This document shows positions 16,675-25,919 of a stretch of DNA of 64,000 nucleotides, piece by piece. Source of the DNA: Microbacterium proteolyticum (GTDB lineage: Bacteria; Actinomycetota; Actinomycetes; Actinomycetales; Microbacteriaceae); the NCBI RefSeq assembly GCF_014192415.1, contig NZ_JACHXY010000001.1, positions 1,612,001 to 1,676,000 of the forward strand. The letters are read 5' to 3'. The position numbers were made by a program, and so were the translations under genes. The notes under the pieces were generated by a model. It did no database searches. It was not told where the DNA came from and saw only the letters and a program-made list of their open reading frames with translations. Position 1 is the first letter of the stretch; every line of letters starts with the position of its first letter.

Positions 16675-18179
16675 GCGAGGCCCTCGACCGCCTGGTGCAG
16701 CACGCGCACGACACGCGTGTGGTCGTCATCGGCGGCGGTGTCTCGGGCCTCGTCGCCGCGCGCGAGTGCGCGAAGGTCGGACTGCAGGTCACGGTGATCG
16801 AGGCGTCCGACGCCTTCGGCGGTGTCCTGCGCTCCGCGGAGGTCGGCGGCATGACCCTCGACGTGGGGGCCGAGAGCTACGCGACCCGGGGCGGAGTCGT
16901 GCGCGCGCTGCTGACCGAGCTCGATCTCGGCGACGCCGTCGTGTCACCGAATCCGGCGGGTGCGTGGGTGGCGGGTGTGCCCGGCGTCGGCGCTGCGCCG
17001 CTGCCGAAGGGCGGGGTGCTGGGCATCCCCGACAATCCTTTCGCCCCCGACGTGCGCCGCATCATCGGCTGGTCGGGTTCCTGGCGCGCGTACCTCGACC
17101 GGGTGCGTCCGCCGCTGACCATCGGACACGCGCACAGCCTCGGAAAGCTCGTGCGCTCGCGCCTGGGCGCTCGGGTGCGGGACCGCCTCGTCGCCCCCGT
17201 GACCAGCGGGGTCTATTCCGCCCGCCCGGACGACATCGATGTCGACCTGGCCGCTCCCGGCCTCAACGCCGCCCTCACCCGCACCGGTTCGCTGACGGGC
17301 GCGGTCGCCGAGTTGCGCGCGCGTCGATCGGGTGCGCGGCCCGCCGACGCTCCGGCATCCGATGTGCCCGTCGCTTCCGATGCGGCGAAGGCCGCCCCCG
17401 CGCCCGGCGGCGCGGTGGAAGGACTCCGGGGAGGCATGTCGCGCCTCGTCGACGCCCTCGTGGAGGGGCTGCGCGAGGGCGGTGTCGAGCTTCGAGCGGG
17501 AGTCGCCGCCACGAGCCTGACCCCGGCCGGCGACGGGTGGGCGGTCGGCACCTCGGCCGACGGCGAGCCCCTCGCGGCACGCGCCGTCATCGTGGCCCTG
17601 CCCGAGGGGCCGGCGCGTGCGCTGCTCTCTCCGGTGGTCCCCGGACTCGACGTCGGCGATCCGGTCGCTCCGGTGGTCGAGGTGGTGACCCTGGTGGTGA
17701 ACGCACCGCAGCTCGACCGGGCACCGCGGGGGACCGGGGTTCTGACGGTGCCCGGCAGTCATGTCGCCAAGGCCCTCACGCACTCGAGCGCGAAGTGGGA
17801 CTGGGTTCGGGATGCCACCGAGCCCGGCGTCCACGTCGTGCGCGTGTCGTTCGGTGCGCAGGGGGAGGACCCGGCGACCGCGGCGCTCGACGACGATGCC
17901 GCAGCGCGCCTCGCCCTGTCGGAGGCGGCGGCTCTGCTCGGCGTCGAGCTGCCGGCATCCGTTCTGCTGGCCGCGCATCGCTCGCGCTATGTGCAGTCGC
18001 AGCCCGCCGCGACGATCGGTCGTGCCGCCGTGACCGCCGCGGCGCGCGGTGCGATCCGGGCCGTGCCGGGTCTCGGTGCCACGGGAGCCTGGATCTCGGG
18101 CACCGGGCTGGCGCAGGTGATCCCCGACGCGCGCGACGAAGCCGATCGCGTTCGCAGCGCCGCGCTCTGGCAGAGCTGA
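16671..18179 (+). CDS. hemY: Coproporphyrinogen III/protoporphyrinogen oxidase, FAD-dependent
   Basis: 502 residues. FAD-binding N-terminus VVVIGGGVSGLVAARECA (about 14-31) followed by VIEASDAFGGVL; C-terminal GAWISGTGLAQVI closes the FAD fold. In Gram-positive bacteria with HemQ this enzyme oxidises coproporphyrinogen III to coproporphyrin III (CgoX), and hemQ is present at 23444, so that role is inferred. An Ala/Pro-rich insertion lies at about 222-250. GTG start overlaps the hemE stop by 4 bases (GTGA). Confidence 0.93.
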   Translation: MSEALDRLVQHAHDTRVVVIGGGVSGLVAARECAKVGLQVTVIEASDAFGGVLRSAEVGGMTLDVGAESYATRGGVVRALLTELDLGDAVVSPNPAGAWVAGVPGVGAAPLPKGGVLGIPDNPFAPDVRRIIGWSGSWRAYLDRVRPPLTIGHAHSLGKLVRSRLGARVRDRLVAPVTSGVYSARPDDIDVDLAAPGLNAALTRTGSLTGAVAELRARRSGARPADAPASDVPVASDAAKAAPAPGGAVEGLRGGMSRLVDALVEGLREGGVELRAGVAATSLTPAGDGWAVGTSADGEPLAARAVIVALPEGPARALLSPVVPGLDVGDPVAPVVEVVTLVVNAPQLDRAPRGTGVLTVPGSHVAKALTHSSAKWDWVRDATEPGVHVVRVSFGAQGEDPATAALDDDAAARLALSEAAALLGVELPASVLLAAHRSRYVQSQPAATIGRAAVTAAARGAIRAVPGLGATGAWISGTGLAQVIPDARDEADRVRSAALWQS

Positions 18180-18222
18180 GCGCCGAGGCGGTCGTCCATG
18201 CGGGGCGCGCTGTCAAGGGCGG

Positions 18223-18238
18223 ATGCCGGAAACGGCAT
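18223..18238 (+). other. Short GAAA-tetraloop hairpin upstream of the small envelope genes
   Basis: ATGCCG-GAAA-CGGCAT forms a 6-base stem with a GNRA-type loop in the 111-base gap after hemY. No T-run follows, so it is a weak terminator at best. It may be an mRNA structural element or chance, and it overlaps one copy of the abundant GGATGCC heptamer. Confidence 0.25.
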
Positions 18239-18290
18239 ACATGACTACTGTGAGACTCGACCAGCACTCGATCGAGCGTGAGGAGACCCC

Positions 18291-18692
18291 ATGAGGGGCA
18301 AAGCAGCACTCGTCGTCGGACTCGTGGCGGGCTACGTGCTCGGAGCACGCGCCGGCCGCCAGCGTTACGAGCAGATCAAGGAGCAGGCCGAGAAGGTCTG
18401 GGACCAGCCCGCCGTACAAGGACAGGTCGAGAAGGTGAAGGCGCTCGGCGTCTCCGCCCTCAAGTCCGTCCCCGGTGTGGTGTGGAAGGGCGCGAAGTCG
18501 GTCACGGGCGCCGCGAGCCAGTCCGGCACCGTGCAGGAGCGCGCCGAGCGCGCGACGCGAGCGGCCAAGCGGTCGGCATCCGAGGTCGCCGACGCCGTCG
18601 AAGACTCCGTCGACGACGCGAAGCAGGCCGAGAAGACGGCCACCGCGCGGGCCAAAGCGGCCCAGAGCGGCTCCGACGCGTCGGAGAGCTGA
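18291..18692 (+). CDS. YtxH-like small membrane-associated helical protein
   Basis: 133 residues. N-terminal hydrophobic segment (about 4-20, AALVVGLVAGYVLGARAG) followed by GRQRYEQIKEQ and a long charged, Ala-rich helix. This is the YtxH-type layout common in actinobacterial envelopes, often next to holin-like and DUF3618 proteins as here. Function is unknown, probably envelope stress or membrane organisation. It starts the cassette 18291-19376, whose genes are spaced by 5 bases and then overlap. Confidence 0.8.
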   Translation: MRGKAALVVGLVAGYVLGARAGRQRYEQIKEQAEKVWDQPAVQGQVEKVKALGVSALKSVPGVVWKGAKSVTGAASQSGTVQERAERATRAAKRSASEVADAVEDSVDDAKQAEKTATARAKAAQSGSDASES

Positions 18693-18697
18693 CGCGC

Positions 18698-19108
18698 ATG
18701 ACCACTCCTCGCGGGTTCCGCGATCGTTCCGACGACGGCTTGTTCACCCTCATCGGCGACATCCCCGAACTGGTGCGCAACCTCGTCATCGCCGAGATCA
18801 ACGGGGCGAAGGCGTGGGCGCAGCGGACGGCGAAAGATGCCGGGATCGGCGCCGGTTGGTTCGTCGGCGCGCTGATCGTGCTGTTCTGGGCCGTTCCGGT
18901 GTTCTTCGCCTTCGTCATCGCCGGTCTGTCGTCGTGGTGGCCCGTCTGGCTGTCGGCCCTCGTGGTCTTCGGCGTGATGGTCGTCATCACCGCGATCCTG
19001 GCGCTGCTGGGCTACCTGCGTTTCAAGAAGCTGTCGAACCGCGAGAACCCGGGCAAGGCCATCGCCGAAGACGTCCGCATCGTGAAGGAGGCCCGCGATG
19101 AGTATTGA
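18698..19108 (+). CDS. Phage-holin-family (actinobacterial holin superfamily III) membrane protein
   Basis: 136 residues. A polar amphipathic N-terminus of 55 residues is followed by two membrane helices (about 48-72 and 82-105) and a basic C-terminal tail. This is the pattern of the PF07332-type putative holin family, which is chromosomal and not phage-derived in most actinobacteria. ATG at 18698 lies 5 bases after the upstream stop; its 3' end overlaps the next gene by 11 bases. A role in the envelope is likely; there is no evidence for lysis. Confidence 0.82.
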   Translation: MTTPRGFRDRSDDGLFTLIGDIPELVRNLVIAEINGAKAWAQRTAKDAGIGAGWFVGALIVLFWAVPVFFAFVIAGLSSWWPVWLSALVVFGVMVVITAILALLGYLRFKKLSNRENPGKAIAEDVRIVKEARDEY

Positions 19109-19376
19109 TCGTCCCGTCCCCGTGCCCCGCACCGCCGTGCCGCTCGGCATCTCCGACCCCGTCGAGTCGGCTCGCGCCGAGCTGAAGGCGGCGTTGGCGG
19201 CCATCGAGGTCAAGGCCAACGTGCCGCGTCGTGCGAGCGACGCGGTCGACCGCACCGTGCATCAGGTGCGCGCGAAGGCGCGGCAGAACCCGTCCGTGGC
19301 CGCCGCGGCCGTGGCGGGTGTCGCCTCGCTCGTCGGTCTCGCCGTGTGGGGGATCGTCCGCGCGTACACGCGCTGA
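19098..19376 (+). CDS. DUF3618-like small membrane protein
   Basis: 92 residues. Central ESARAELKAALAAIE helix followed by a C-terminal membrane segment (VAAAAVAGVASLVGLAVWGIV). The form (N-terminal helix, RAKARQNP linker, single TM) matches DUF3618 proteins that travel with YtxH-like and holin-like genes. Starts inside the end of the holin-like gene. A strong hairpin terminator follows at 19401. Confidence 0.78.
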   Translation: MSIDRPVPVPRTAVPLGISDPVESARAELKAALAAIEVKANVPRRASDAVDRTVHQVRAKARQNPSVAAAAVAGVASLVGLAVWGIVRAYTR

Positions 19377-19400
19377 GGATCCGCACTCCAGAAGCTCCCG

Positions 19401-19436
19401 CGGGGAGGTCGTCCGTACAGGGCGACCTCCCCGTTT
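19401..19436 (+). terminator. Rho-independent terminator after the small envelope cassette
   Basis: CGGGGAGGTCG (19401-19411) pairs perfectly with CGACCTCCCCG (19423-19433), and TTT follows. It ends the hemE-to-19376 transcript. The remaining gap to 19587 shows nothing further. Confidence 0.7.
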
Positions 19437-19587
19437 CTGCGTCGGCGGTCCTCTGCGGATGCCGATCAGGCCGGGCCCGAGTCGGCTCGGGGCCGCCGCG
19501 GGTTCGGGCCGGGCCGATCAGGCGGGCGGGCAGACGCAGGCCGCGCCCGGTCCGGCACGAGTCCCGGTGGAGGCGTGCGCGGACGGG

Positions 19588-22365
19588 CTACGCGCCCCGT
19601 CTCGCCCGTCGAGTCCGGACGAAGACGATCAGAAGCGCGCCGAGGACGAGCAGGATGAGGGCTCCCACGGCCGCTCGCCAGGGTTCCCCACCGATCCCCG
19701 AGCTCGCCAAGGCGTTCCGATCGGACGCGCCGACCGACCGCGCCGCCGTGTCGTGGGCGGGGGCACCCGACGCCGACGATCCGACGGCGCCGACCGGTGC
19801 CGCACCCGACGGATCGGGGATGACGCCCGGGCCGGGGGTGGCTCCGGGATCACCGGGCGAGCCCACTCCGACGCTCGGGAAGTCGAAGCGATCGTCCACG
19901 CGGACGGCGGCGACGGTCGCACTGCGCACCTCCGTCTCGTTCGCCACCTCGGCGGTGCGTGCGGTGAAGGAGCAGCGGAAGGTGATCCGCCCCGACTCCC
20001 CGGCTGTGCCGCCCGTGTTCCAGCCCGCCTCCGTCACGAGCGCGAGCAGATCGAGGTGGGCGCCGAACGGGGCGACCTTGGTGAAGGGCTGCCCGGTGCG
20101 CGACCACGCCGTCCACGCCACATCGCTGTACTGCATGACCGAGGACGTCTCCCAGGCGGGGGCGACGCATACGGCGCTGCCGTCGGCGGCTCGGTCTACG
20201 GTGACGTCGGTGGTGGCGACGGGACCGCTGAGGCTCGGGTTGGGCACGTGCGACGCGATCCAGGCCTCGACGGCGGGCCCGCACCGGGTCTTCGCGCCCC
20301 ACGTGGTGAGGGCGCAATCGGGAACGGGGGCGCTCGGCCAGAGCGTCCTGGTCGCGGCGGGGTCCCCGTCGTAGTGCTGTCCGTCGGCTGCGTCGATCGG
20401 GGCGAGCCAGGAGGGCGCACCCTGCGCGAACGACTCGCCGCGGGTGGAGTACATCGAGTCGATGATGGTCGCGCATTCCTCGTCGACCCTCGGCTGGCCG
20501 CGGCACTCGCGCTCCCGGTCGATCATCACCATGCTGTCGATGTCGGAGTTCACGGGCGTGACGCGGTAGACGTCCTGCACGGACATGGCCCCCTCGATCG
20601 AGAGACGGTTCACCCACCACGACCCCACCGACTCGTGACACACGACGCCGTCCTGGGTCGCGACGAAGCACTTGACGCTCATCTTCGCGTCGTCCAGCAC
20701 GCGCGGCGAGAAATCGACCGTCATCCACAGTCGCGAATGCGGGAACGACAGGCCCGTTCCCCGGGACCATTCCGGGATCGGACTCCGCCACATCGGGAAG
20801 TCGTGACTGGCCGCCTCGTTCGGTATCCACACGCTCGTGTCCGGCTTCACCGTGAAGGCGTGCGTGGGATCGGTGCCTGTGGGCGCCGGAACCACGGAAT
20901 CCTTCATCGTCGTGAGGATGTCCAGCGGGGCGAAGGGGGCCACACCGGAGTTCTGCCATCCGCTCCCCGACCGCCACGACATGGCCTCTTCGCGTGTCGT
21001 CGTCTGCACCGTCGGGTGCGACGCACGATAGCCGTTGCTCAGGCCGGACCACTGCTGAGATCCCGCGGGGACGAATCCGTCGATTCCGTAGGCCGACACG
21101 GCGTCGGCCGTCGTCGACCAGGTCCCGGTCGTCCAGCTCGCCGGGAACGTCGAGGGATCCCTCGCCCACACCCGGGATGCCACCCCCACCGGTGCTCCGG
21201 CCGAGGGGAGGGGGTCTTCGGCTGATGTCCCGGCGGCCCGGGGTGTGGGGGGTTGGTACGACAGGCCGTTCACGTCGGTACCCATGCTCATCACGACGTT
21301 CGCGTCGCTGATCGGCACCCCCACCTCGCGCCACTCGGCAGCGAAGCCGCTGTAGATGGTCTTCGCGAGGGTCAGGCCGCCCTCGCAGGTCGCTCTCGCC
21401 CGCGCCGGGCCGTTCGCCTTCGCCAGGGCGCACACCCTCGCGGAGTCCTCGACGCTGAGGGGTCCGTGGGCGGTGACGTAGTCACGGCTGACGCGCATGA
21501 GCGATGCCTGCTGGTGGAGGTAGGTGCCCTGAGCGACGGCGGTCTGCCAGAACGAGACGAGCTTCTGCAGCGGGTCGTAGTAGTCGCGATCATCGAGCCA
21601 CGCGCCGTGGGCGGTCGCCGGCATCCCGTTCAACGCCGCGGCGGAGGTGTTCCCGATCTTCCAGTCGTTGAGGTAGGCGCGCCCGCAGCTCTGGATGATG
21701 CCCGCGACGCCGCCGGTGGTGCCCATGTCGGAGTGCACGCTGCGAAGGGATTCCGCGAACGCACTGTGGTCGGGAAGGACGGCCTCGCTCTCACCGGTCG
21801 TGTACGCGATGAACGAGTTGATCGCGACCTTGAGGTCGTCCTCGTCGGCGGTGCCCACGCGCACCTCGTCGATCTTGTCGACGACGTTCGCGTAGGCGTC
21901 GTTCGCGGCGGCCAGCTTGGTGAGATAGTCGCGCGGTCGGCTGGCCTGCACGGCGCAGGTACCGGTCAGGACGTCTTGGCCGACCGTGGCGATCTCCGCC
22001 TCGATCGTCACGAGCGAGTTCTGCACCTGATCGATCTTGTGCTCGATGTCGTCGAGCTGCTTCAGCCGTTCCAGCACGTCGCCGATCGACGGAGCGGACG
22101 AACCGCCGAAGATCGCCGAGATCAACGGGGAGGCGATCGAGAGAGCGGTGTTCCACGGCCCGGTCTTGAGGCCGAACAGCCCTTCGGCCCAGCCGAGACC
22201 CGTCTGCATGCTCGCGATCCAACTCTGCGCGTCGTCCTCCCATGCGGCCTGCGCCGGCGCGGGGGCCGCGACCACGTTCCCGGCGACGATGACCGCGCCC
22301 GCGAGGACGGCGGCCGGGTACCGCAGGAAGCGGCGGGATCGTCCGGAGGTGCGCGAGCGGAGCAT
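19588..22365 (-). CDS. Large secreted, wall- or membrane-anchored protein of unknown function
   Basis: 925 residues. A basic N-terminus plus hydrophobic core and APAPAQA-AWEDD gives a clear signal peptide with cleavage near residue 41. The mature N-terminal third is helical with a coiled-coil-like stretch (RLKQLDDIEHKIDQVQNSL) and a hydrophobic patch, a layout reminiscent of helical pore-forming proteins. The rest is mixed strand with scattered Cys. The C-terminus is LASSG (about 886-890), a hydrophobic helix and RTRRARRGA, resembling a sortase signal with Ser in place of Thr, or a simple membrane anchor. I chose the ATG at 22365 because CGAGG sits 5 bases before it; an ATG at 22380 has no such site. 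No family recognised. Confidence 0.8.
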   Translation of the reverse strand: MLRSRTSGRSRRFLRYPAAVLAGAVIVAGNVVAAPAPAQAAWEDDAQSWIASMQTGLGWAEGLFGLKTGPWNTALSIASPLISAIFGGSSAPSIGDVLERLKQLDDIEHKIDQVQNSLVTIEAEIATVGQDVLTGTCAVQASRPRDYLTKLAAANDAYANVVDKIDEVRVGTADEDDLKVAINSFIAYTTGESEAVLPDHSAFAESLRSVHSDMGTTGGVAGIIQSCGRAYLNDWKIGNTSAAALNGMPATAHGAWLDDRDYYDPLQKLVSFWQTAVAQGTYLHQQASLMRVSRDYVTAHGPLSVEDSARVCALAKANGPARARATCEGGLTLAKTIYSGFAAEWREVGVPISDANVVMSMGTDVNGLSYQPPTPRAAGTSAEDPLPSAGAPVGVASRVWARDPSTFPASWTTGTWSTTADAVSAYGIDGFVPAGSQQWSGLSNGYRASHPTVQTTTREEAMSWRSGSGWQNSGVAPFAPLDILTTMKDSVVPAPTGTDPTHAFTVKPDTSVWIPNEAASHDFPMWRSPIPEWSRGTGLSFPHSRLWMTVDFSPRVLDDAKMSVKCFVATQDGVVCHESVGSWWVNRLSIEGAMSVQDVYRVTPVNSDIDSMVMIDRERECRGQPRVDEECATIIDSMYSTRGESFAQGAPSWLAPIDAADGQHYDGDPAATRTLWPSAPVPDCALTTWGAKTRCGPAVEAWIASHVPNPSLSGPVATTDVTVDRAADGSAVCVAPAWETSSVMQYSDVAWTAWSRTGQPFTKVAPFGAHLDLLALVTEAGWNTGGTAGESGRITFRCSFTARTAEVANETEVRSATVAAVRVDDRFDFPSVGVGSPGDPGATPGPGVIPDPSGAAPVGAVGSSASGAPAHDTAARSVGASDRNALASSGIGGEPWRAAVGALILLVLGALLIVFVRTRRARRGA

Positions 22366-22515
22366 GGGGCCTCGAATCATTTCGGGTCGTCGCGCGGGGG
22401 CGCAGTTCACTGTGGCAGGCGCGGGAGGCCGGCGCCACCGGAACCTGAGCGGTGGCGACTGGACCTGCCCGGACGACTGCCCGACCCCTCGACGCACTCG
22501 GGGGCCGGCTGCGGG

Positions 22516-23304
22516 TCACGGCTCGGCGGCGAACAGGTCCTGCAGCAGATCCTCGAAATACTCCGGCGTCACGGCGATCGGACCGGCGTACGCGTGGTCG
22601 AAACCGGCGATGGCGTAGAGCAGCAGCGCGACGAACAGCGCGAGCATCCCCGACATCAGCAGGTGCACGCGAAGATTTCGCACCTCGATGAGGCCGATGA
22701 GGATCGCGTTCAGCACCGCACCGACGGCCAGCACGATCCACAGCACGCTCGGCAGTGCCAAGTGGGTCAGCGCGATGCGCTCCCGACGGTTCTCCACCAG
22801 CATGTGGAACTGGTCGAGCGACTGCTGCACGTACAGGATCTCGGCGGGGGAGGTGGGCTGCACGGAGGCGATCGCCTGCTGCATCGCGGTGATGTTGGCA
22901 TCCGTCTCGGCGGGGATCTGGAGCTGACGCTGCATCGGCCAGTCCAAGTCGATGACATTGCGCGTGTACTCGGCGATCTGCTGCTGCAGTTGAGTCGACG
23001 CCGGTTCCGGAAGCAGCGCCCCGGTGCGGTAGAGCGCGGCGAGCGTCGAGGACTCCTCCAGCACGACGCCGTCGACCTCGGTGAAGTTGCCGTACGCGGC
23101 CGCGGCGATGAGCGCCAGGGTCACGCCGTAGAAGACGCCGTAGGCGCCGACCGCGTAGCTGAGGACGCGATCCCACTCCTCACCCTGGGGTGCGACCCGG
23201 AAGACCCACTTGCGAAGGACCAGCAGAATGGCGCACGAGCCGCCGACCACGAGAGCGATGAACACCGGCAGTCCCACGGACAACGGCAGGTCGTAGAGCC
23301 ACAT
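22516..23304 (-). CDS. DUF4239-like (bestrophin-like) membrane protein
   Basis: 262 residues with hydrophobic segments at about 8-28, 45-70, 178-200 and 208-230, around a soluble helical region containing EVDGVVLEESSTLAALYRTG. That stretch and the overall topology match DUF4239, a bestrophin-like domain family of unknown transport role. GAAGGGG precedes the ATG at 23304. It is divergent from hemQ (139 bases between starts) and 150 bases upstream of the secreted protein gene on the same strand. Confidence 0.78.
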   Translation of the reverse strand: MWLYDLPLSVGLPVFIALVVGGSCAILLVLRKWVFRVAPQGEEWDRVLSYAVGAYGVFYGVTLALIAAAAYGNFTEVDGVVLEESSTLAALYRTGALLPEPASTQLQQQIAEYTRNVIDLDWPMQRQLQIPAETDANITAMQQAIASVQPTSPAEILYVQQSLDQFHMLVENRRERIALTHLALPSVLWIVLAVGAVLNAILIGLIEVRNLRVHLLMSGMLALFVALLLYAIAGFDHAYAGPIAVTPEYFEDLLQDLFAAEP

Positions 23305-23443
23305 CCGGCACCCCTTCACGGCGGCATCCCCCGACGCCGTCGTCGCACAGTACCAATGGCGGGCAGCGCGCCGCACCTGTCGGTCTTCCACCGGCGAGTC
23401 AACCGGTTTGGCCCGCCGCCGCAGCGAGACGAGACTAGGAACC

Positions 23444-24115
23444 ATGTCCCACGACAGCTCTTCTTCCGTGTACACGCTGTGGGCGGTCTTCCGCCGCGAT
23501 CCCGAGAACCCGGTCACCGCTAGCGAGGCGACCGAACTCGCCGACCTGGTCTCGCTCGTCGAGGCCGACGGGGTCACGGTCCGCGGCTTCTACGACGTCA
23601 GCGGCCTCCGCGCCGATGCCGACCTCATGGTGTGGTTGCACGGCGAAGACCCCCAGGCGCTGCAGCGCGACCTGCGCCGCTTGCGCCGCACCGAACTGCT
23701 GAAGAACCTCCTGCCGACGTGGAACGCCATGGGTGTGCATCGCGACGCGGAGTTCAACCGGTCGCACGTGCCCGGGTTCCTCCGCGGCATCGAGGCGCAG
23801 CAATGGCTCTGCCTCTATCCCTTCGTGCGCAGCTACGAGTGGTACCTCCTGCCCGAGGAGGAGCGCCGCGAGATGCTCATCGAGCACGGCAAGAAGGGCT
23901 CGCAGTACCGCGGCGTGATCGCCAACACCGTGGCATCCTTCGCCCTGGGCGACTACGAGTGGCTCCTGCCGATGGAGGCCGACGTGCTCACCGACCTCGT
24001 CGACATGATGCGCGATCTGCGCTACACCGAGGCTCGCCGTCACGTGCGCGAGGAGGTGCCGTTCTACACGGGGCGGCTCGTCGCCCTCGACGAGATCCCC
24101 GAGATCCTGCAGTGA
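23444..24115 (+). CDS. hemQ: Coprohaem decarboxylase HemQ (ChdC)
   Basis: 223 residues. Converts coprohaem III to haem b by two oxidative decarboxylations, the last step of the coproporphyrin-dependent pathway. The core YEWYLLPEEERREMLIEHGKKG carries the conserved Tyr and the proximal-type His, followed by YRGVIANTVASFALGDYEW, as in actinobacterial HemQ. ATG at 23444 is preceded by AGGA; the in-frame ATG at 23408 lacks such a site. First gene of hemQ-hemC-hemD-hemB; hemC begins inside its stop codon. Confidence 0.95.
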   Translation: MSHDSSSSVYTLWAVFRRDPENPVTASEATELADLVSLVEADGVTVRGFYDVSGLRADADLMVWLHGEDPQALQRDLRRLRRTELLKNLLPTWNAMGVHRDAEFNRSHVPGFLRGIEAQQWLCLYPFVRSYEWYLLPEEERREMLIEHGKKGSQYRGVIANTVASFALGDYEWLLPMEADVLTDLVDMMRDLRYTEARRHVREEVPFYTGRLVALDEIPEILQ

Positions 24116-25110
24116 GTGCACCCCTGCGTCTCGGCACGCGTCGCAGCGCCCTCGCGATGACGCAGTCGCAGACGGTCGCCGATGCCGTGGCAGCGGTGTC
24201 GGGGCGGGTCGTGGAACTCGTGCCGATCGTGTCGGAGGGTGACGTCAATCGCGCCTCCCTGTCACAGCTGGGCGGGCGCGGGGTGTTCGCGAACGGTCTG
24301 CGCGAGGCGCTCGCCGCCGACCGGTGCGATTTCCTCGTGCACTCGCTCAAAGACCTCCCCACGCTGCAGCCAGAGGGTCTGATCATCGCGGCGACGCCCG
24401 CGCGCGAGGACGCCCGCGACGTCGTCGTGACGCGCGACGGTACGCCGCTCGGCTCGCTCCCGCCGGGGTCCCGCGTCGGTACCGGCTCACCCCGTCGCGT
24501 CGCGCAGGCGCGGCGGCACAACCCGCGGCTCGACATCCGCGACATCCGCGGCAACGTCGACTCGCGGCTCGCGCGGGTCCGCAACGGAGAGCTGGATGCC
24601 GTCATCCTCGCGGCCGCGGGTATCTCGCGCCTCGGCGGTGACCTCGGCGGACTGCACGCCGAGGAGCTGGGTCTCGGCGAGTGGCCCACCGCTCCCGGGC
24701 AGGGGTCGCTCGCCGTCGAGACCCGCGCCGACATCGACCCGGAGATCCACGACGCGCTCGCTCAGCTCGACGACGCGCACACCCGCATCGCGATCACGGC
24801 GGAGCGCACGGTGCTCTCCGCTCTGGATGCCGGATGCAGCGCGCCCGTGGGCACGCACGCGGCCATCGCCGACGGTGACCTGCGGTTGCGCGCCATCGTC
24901 TACGCCCTCGACGGCTCCCGCCGGATCGGCATCGATCGGACGGTGCGTCTTGACACGGGGTATGCTCGGGAACCTGGCAGTGGCAATGATGCGGATGCTG
25001 CCGACGACGGGGGACCCATAGCGCGTGCGACGCGTATGGGCCGAGAAGCCGCGCGTCGGTTGCTCGAACGCGGGGCGGCCGACCTGGTACCACGAGAGTC
25101 GACCACATGA
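24112..25110 (+). CDS. hemC: Porphobilinogen deaminase (hydroxymethylbilane synthase)
   Basis: 332 residues. Polymerises four porphobilinogens to hydroxymethylbilane. N-terminal LRLGTRRSALAMTQSQTVAD, SLKDLPT and GTGSPRR are all family signatures. Cys242 in GCSAPVGTHA is the attachment site of the dipyrromethane cofactor. GTG start overlaps the hemQ stop (GTGA). Its own 3' end overlaps hemD by 4 bases. Confidence 0.96.
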   Translation: MSAPLRLGTRRSALAMTQSQTVADAVAAVSGRVVELVPIVSEGDVNRASLSQLGGRGVFANGLREALAADRCDFLVHSLKDLPTLQPEGLIIAATPAREDARDVVVTRDGTPLGSLPPGSRVGTGSPRRVAQARRHNPRLDIRDIRGNVDSRLARVRNGELDAVILAAAGISRLGGDLGGLHAEELGLGEWPTAPGQGSLAVETRADIDPEIHDALAQLDDAHTRIAITAERTVLSALDAGCSAPVGTHAAIADGDLRLRAIVYALDGSRRIGIDRTVRLDTGYAREPGSGNDADAADDGGPIARATRMGREAARRLLERGAADLVPRESTT

Positions 25111-25919
25111 ATGAAGGCCACTGGCACACGCCGAACCCCTCGACGGGCAGCGTGCCCAAGCCGCTTGCCGGGCGGCGCGTTCTCGTGCCGCGCGGCGGAC
25201 CGTGGGGCGACGGCGTCGCCGCACGCCTGCGGCAGCTCGGGGCCGTCCCGGTCATCGCACCGCTCATCAACTTCGCGCCCACGAACGACCAGGCCACCCT
25301 CGACGAGGCCCTGGCCGATCTCGCCGCCGGCGCATTCGACTGGCTCACTCTCACCAGTGCGACGACCGTCGACGTGCTCTACGCGTACAAGGCGATGATC
25401 CCCGTGCAGACCCGCGTCGCGGTCGTGGGCGAGACGACGGCCGCCGCCATGCAGGCGGTCGGGTACCGCGTCGACCTCGTGCCCGAGCGCGACAACTCCG
25501 CGCAGGGAATGGCCGAGCAGATGATCGACCTCGAATCCGAGCCCCGCAAGGTGCTGACCCTGCGCAGCGAGATCGCCAAGCCGGTGCTCACGCGTCTGCT
25601 CATCGAAGCGGGCCACGACGTGCGCAGCGTCGTGGCGTACCGTACGGTCGGGGTCCCCGTCTCCGAGAAGATCGCGGGCGACGTGCATTCCGGTCGCATC
25701 AACGCGATCCTCGTCACCAGCGGGTCGGTCGCCGAACAGGTCGTCGAGCAGTTCCCCGACATCCCGGCATCCACGGTCATCGCCGCGATCGGTCCCCGCA
25801 CCGCCAAGGACGCCAAGCGCGCCGGGCTCAGTGTCGACGTCGTCGCCGAACGGCAGACGGTCGACGCCCTCATCGAGGCGGTCGCCCGCTTCCCCCTCCC
25901 CACCGAATCGACCCCATGA
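25107..25919 (+). CDS. hemD: Uroporphyrinogen-III synthase
   Basis: 270 residues. Cyclises hydroxymethylbilane with inversion of ring D. Two-lobed alpha/beta fold: N-terminal [20 protein letters not shown], middle [14 protein letters not shown]-terminal [13 protein letters not shown] and [17 protein letters not shown], the usual HemD motifs. Sequence identity in this family is low, so position between hemC and hemB is strong support. Overlaps both neighbours by 4 bases (ATGA). Confidence 0.93.
   Translation: MNEGHWHTPNPSTGSVPKPLAGRRVLVPRGGPWGDGVAARLRQLGAVPVIAPLINFAPTNDQATLDEALADLAAGAFDWLTLTSATTVDVLYAYKAMIPVQTRVAVVGETTAAAMQAVGYRVDLVPERDNSAQGMAEQMIDLESEPRKVLTLRSEIAKPVLTRLLIEAGHDVRSVVAYRTVGVPVSEKIAGDVHSGRINAILVTSGSVAEQVVEQFPDIPASTVIAAIGPRTAKDAKRAGLSVDVVAERQTVDALIEAVARFPLPTESTP

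Noticed and set aside
18698..19108. Prophage remnant because of the holin-like gene
   Set aside because: No other phage gene is nearby, and this holin superfamily is a normal chromosomal companion of YtxH-like and DUF3618 genes.
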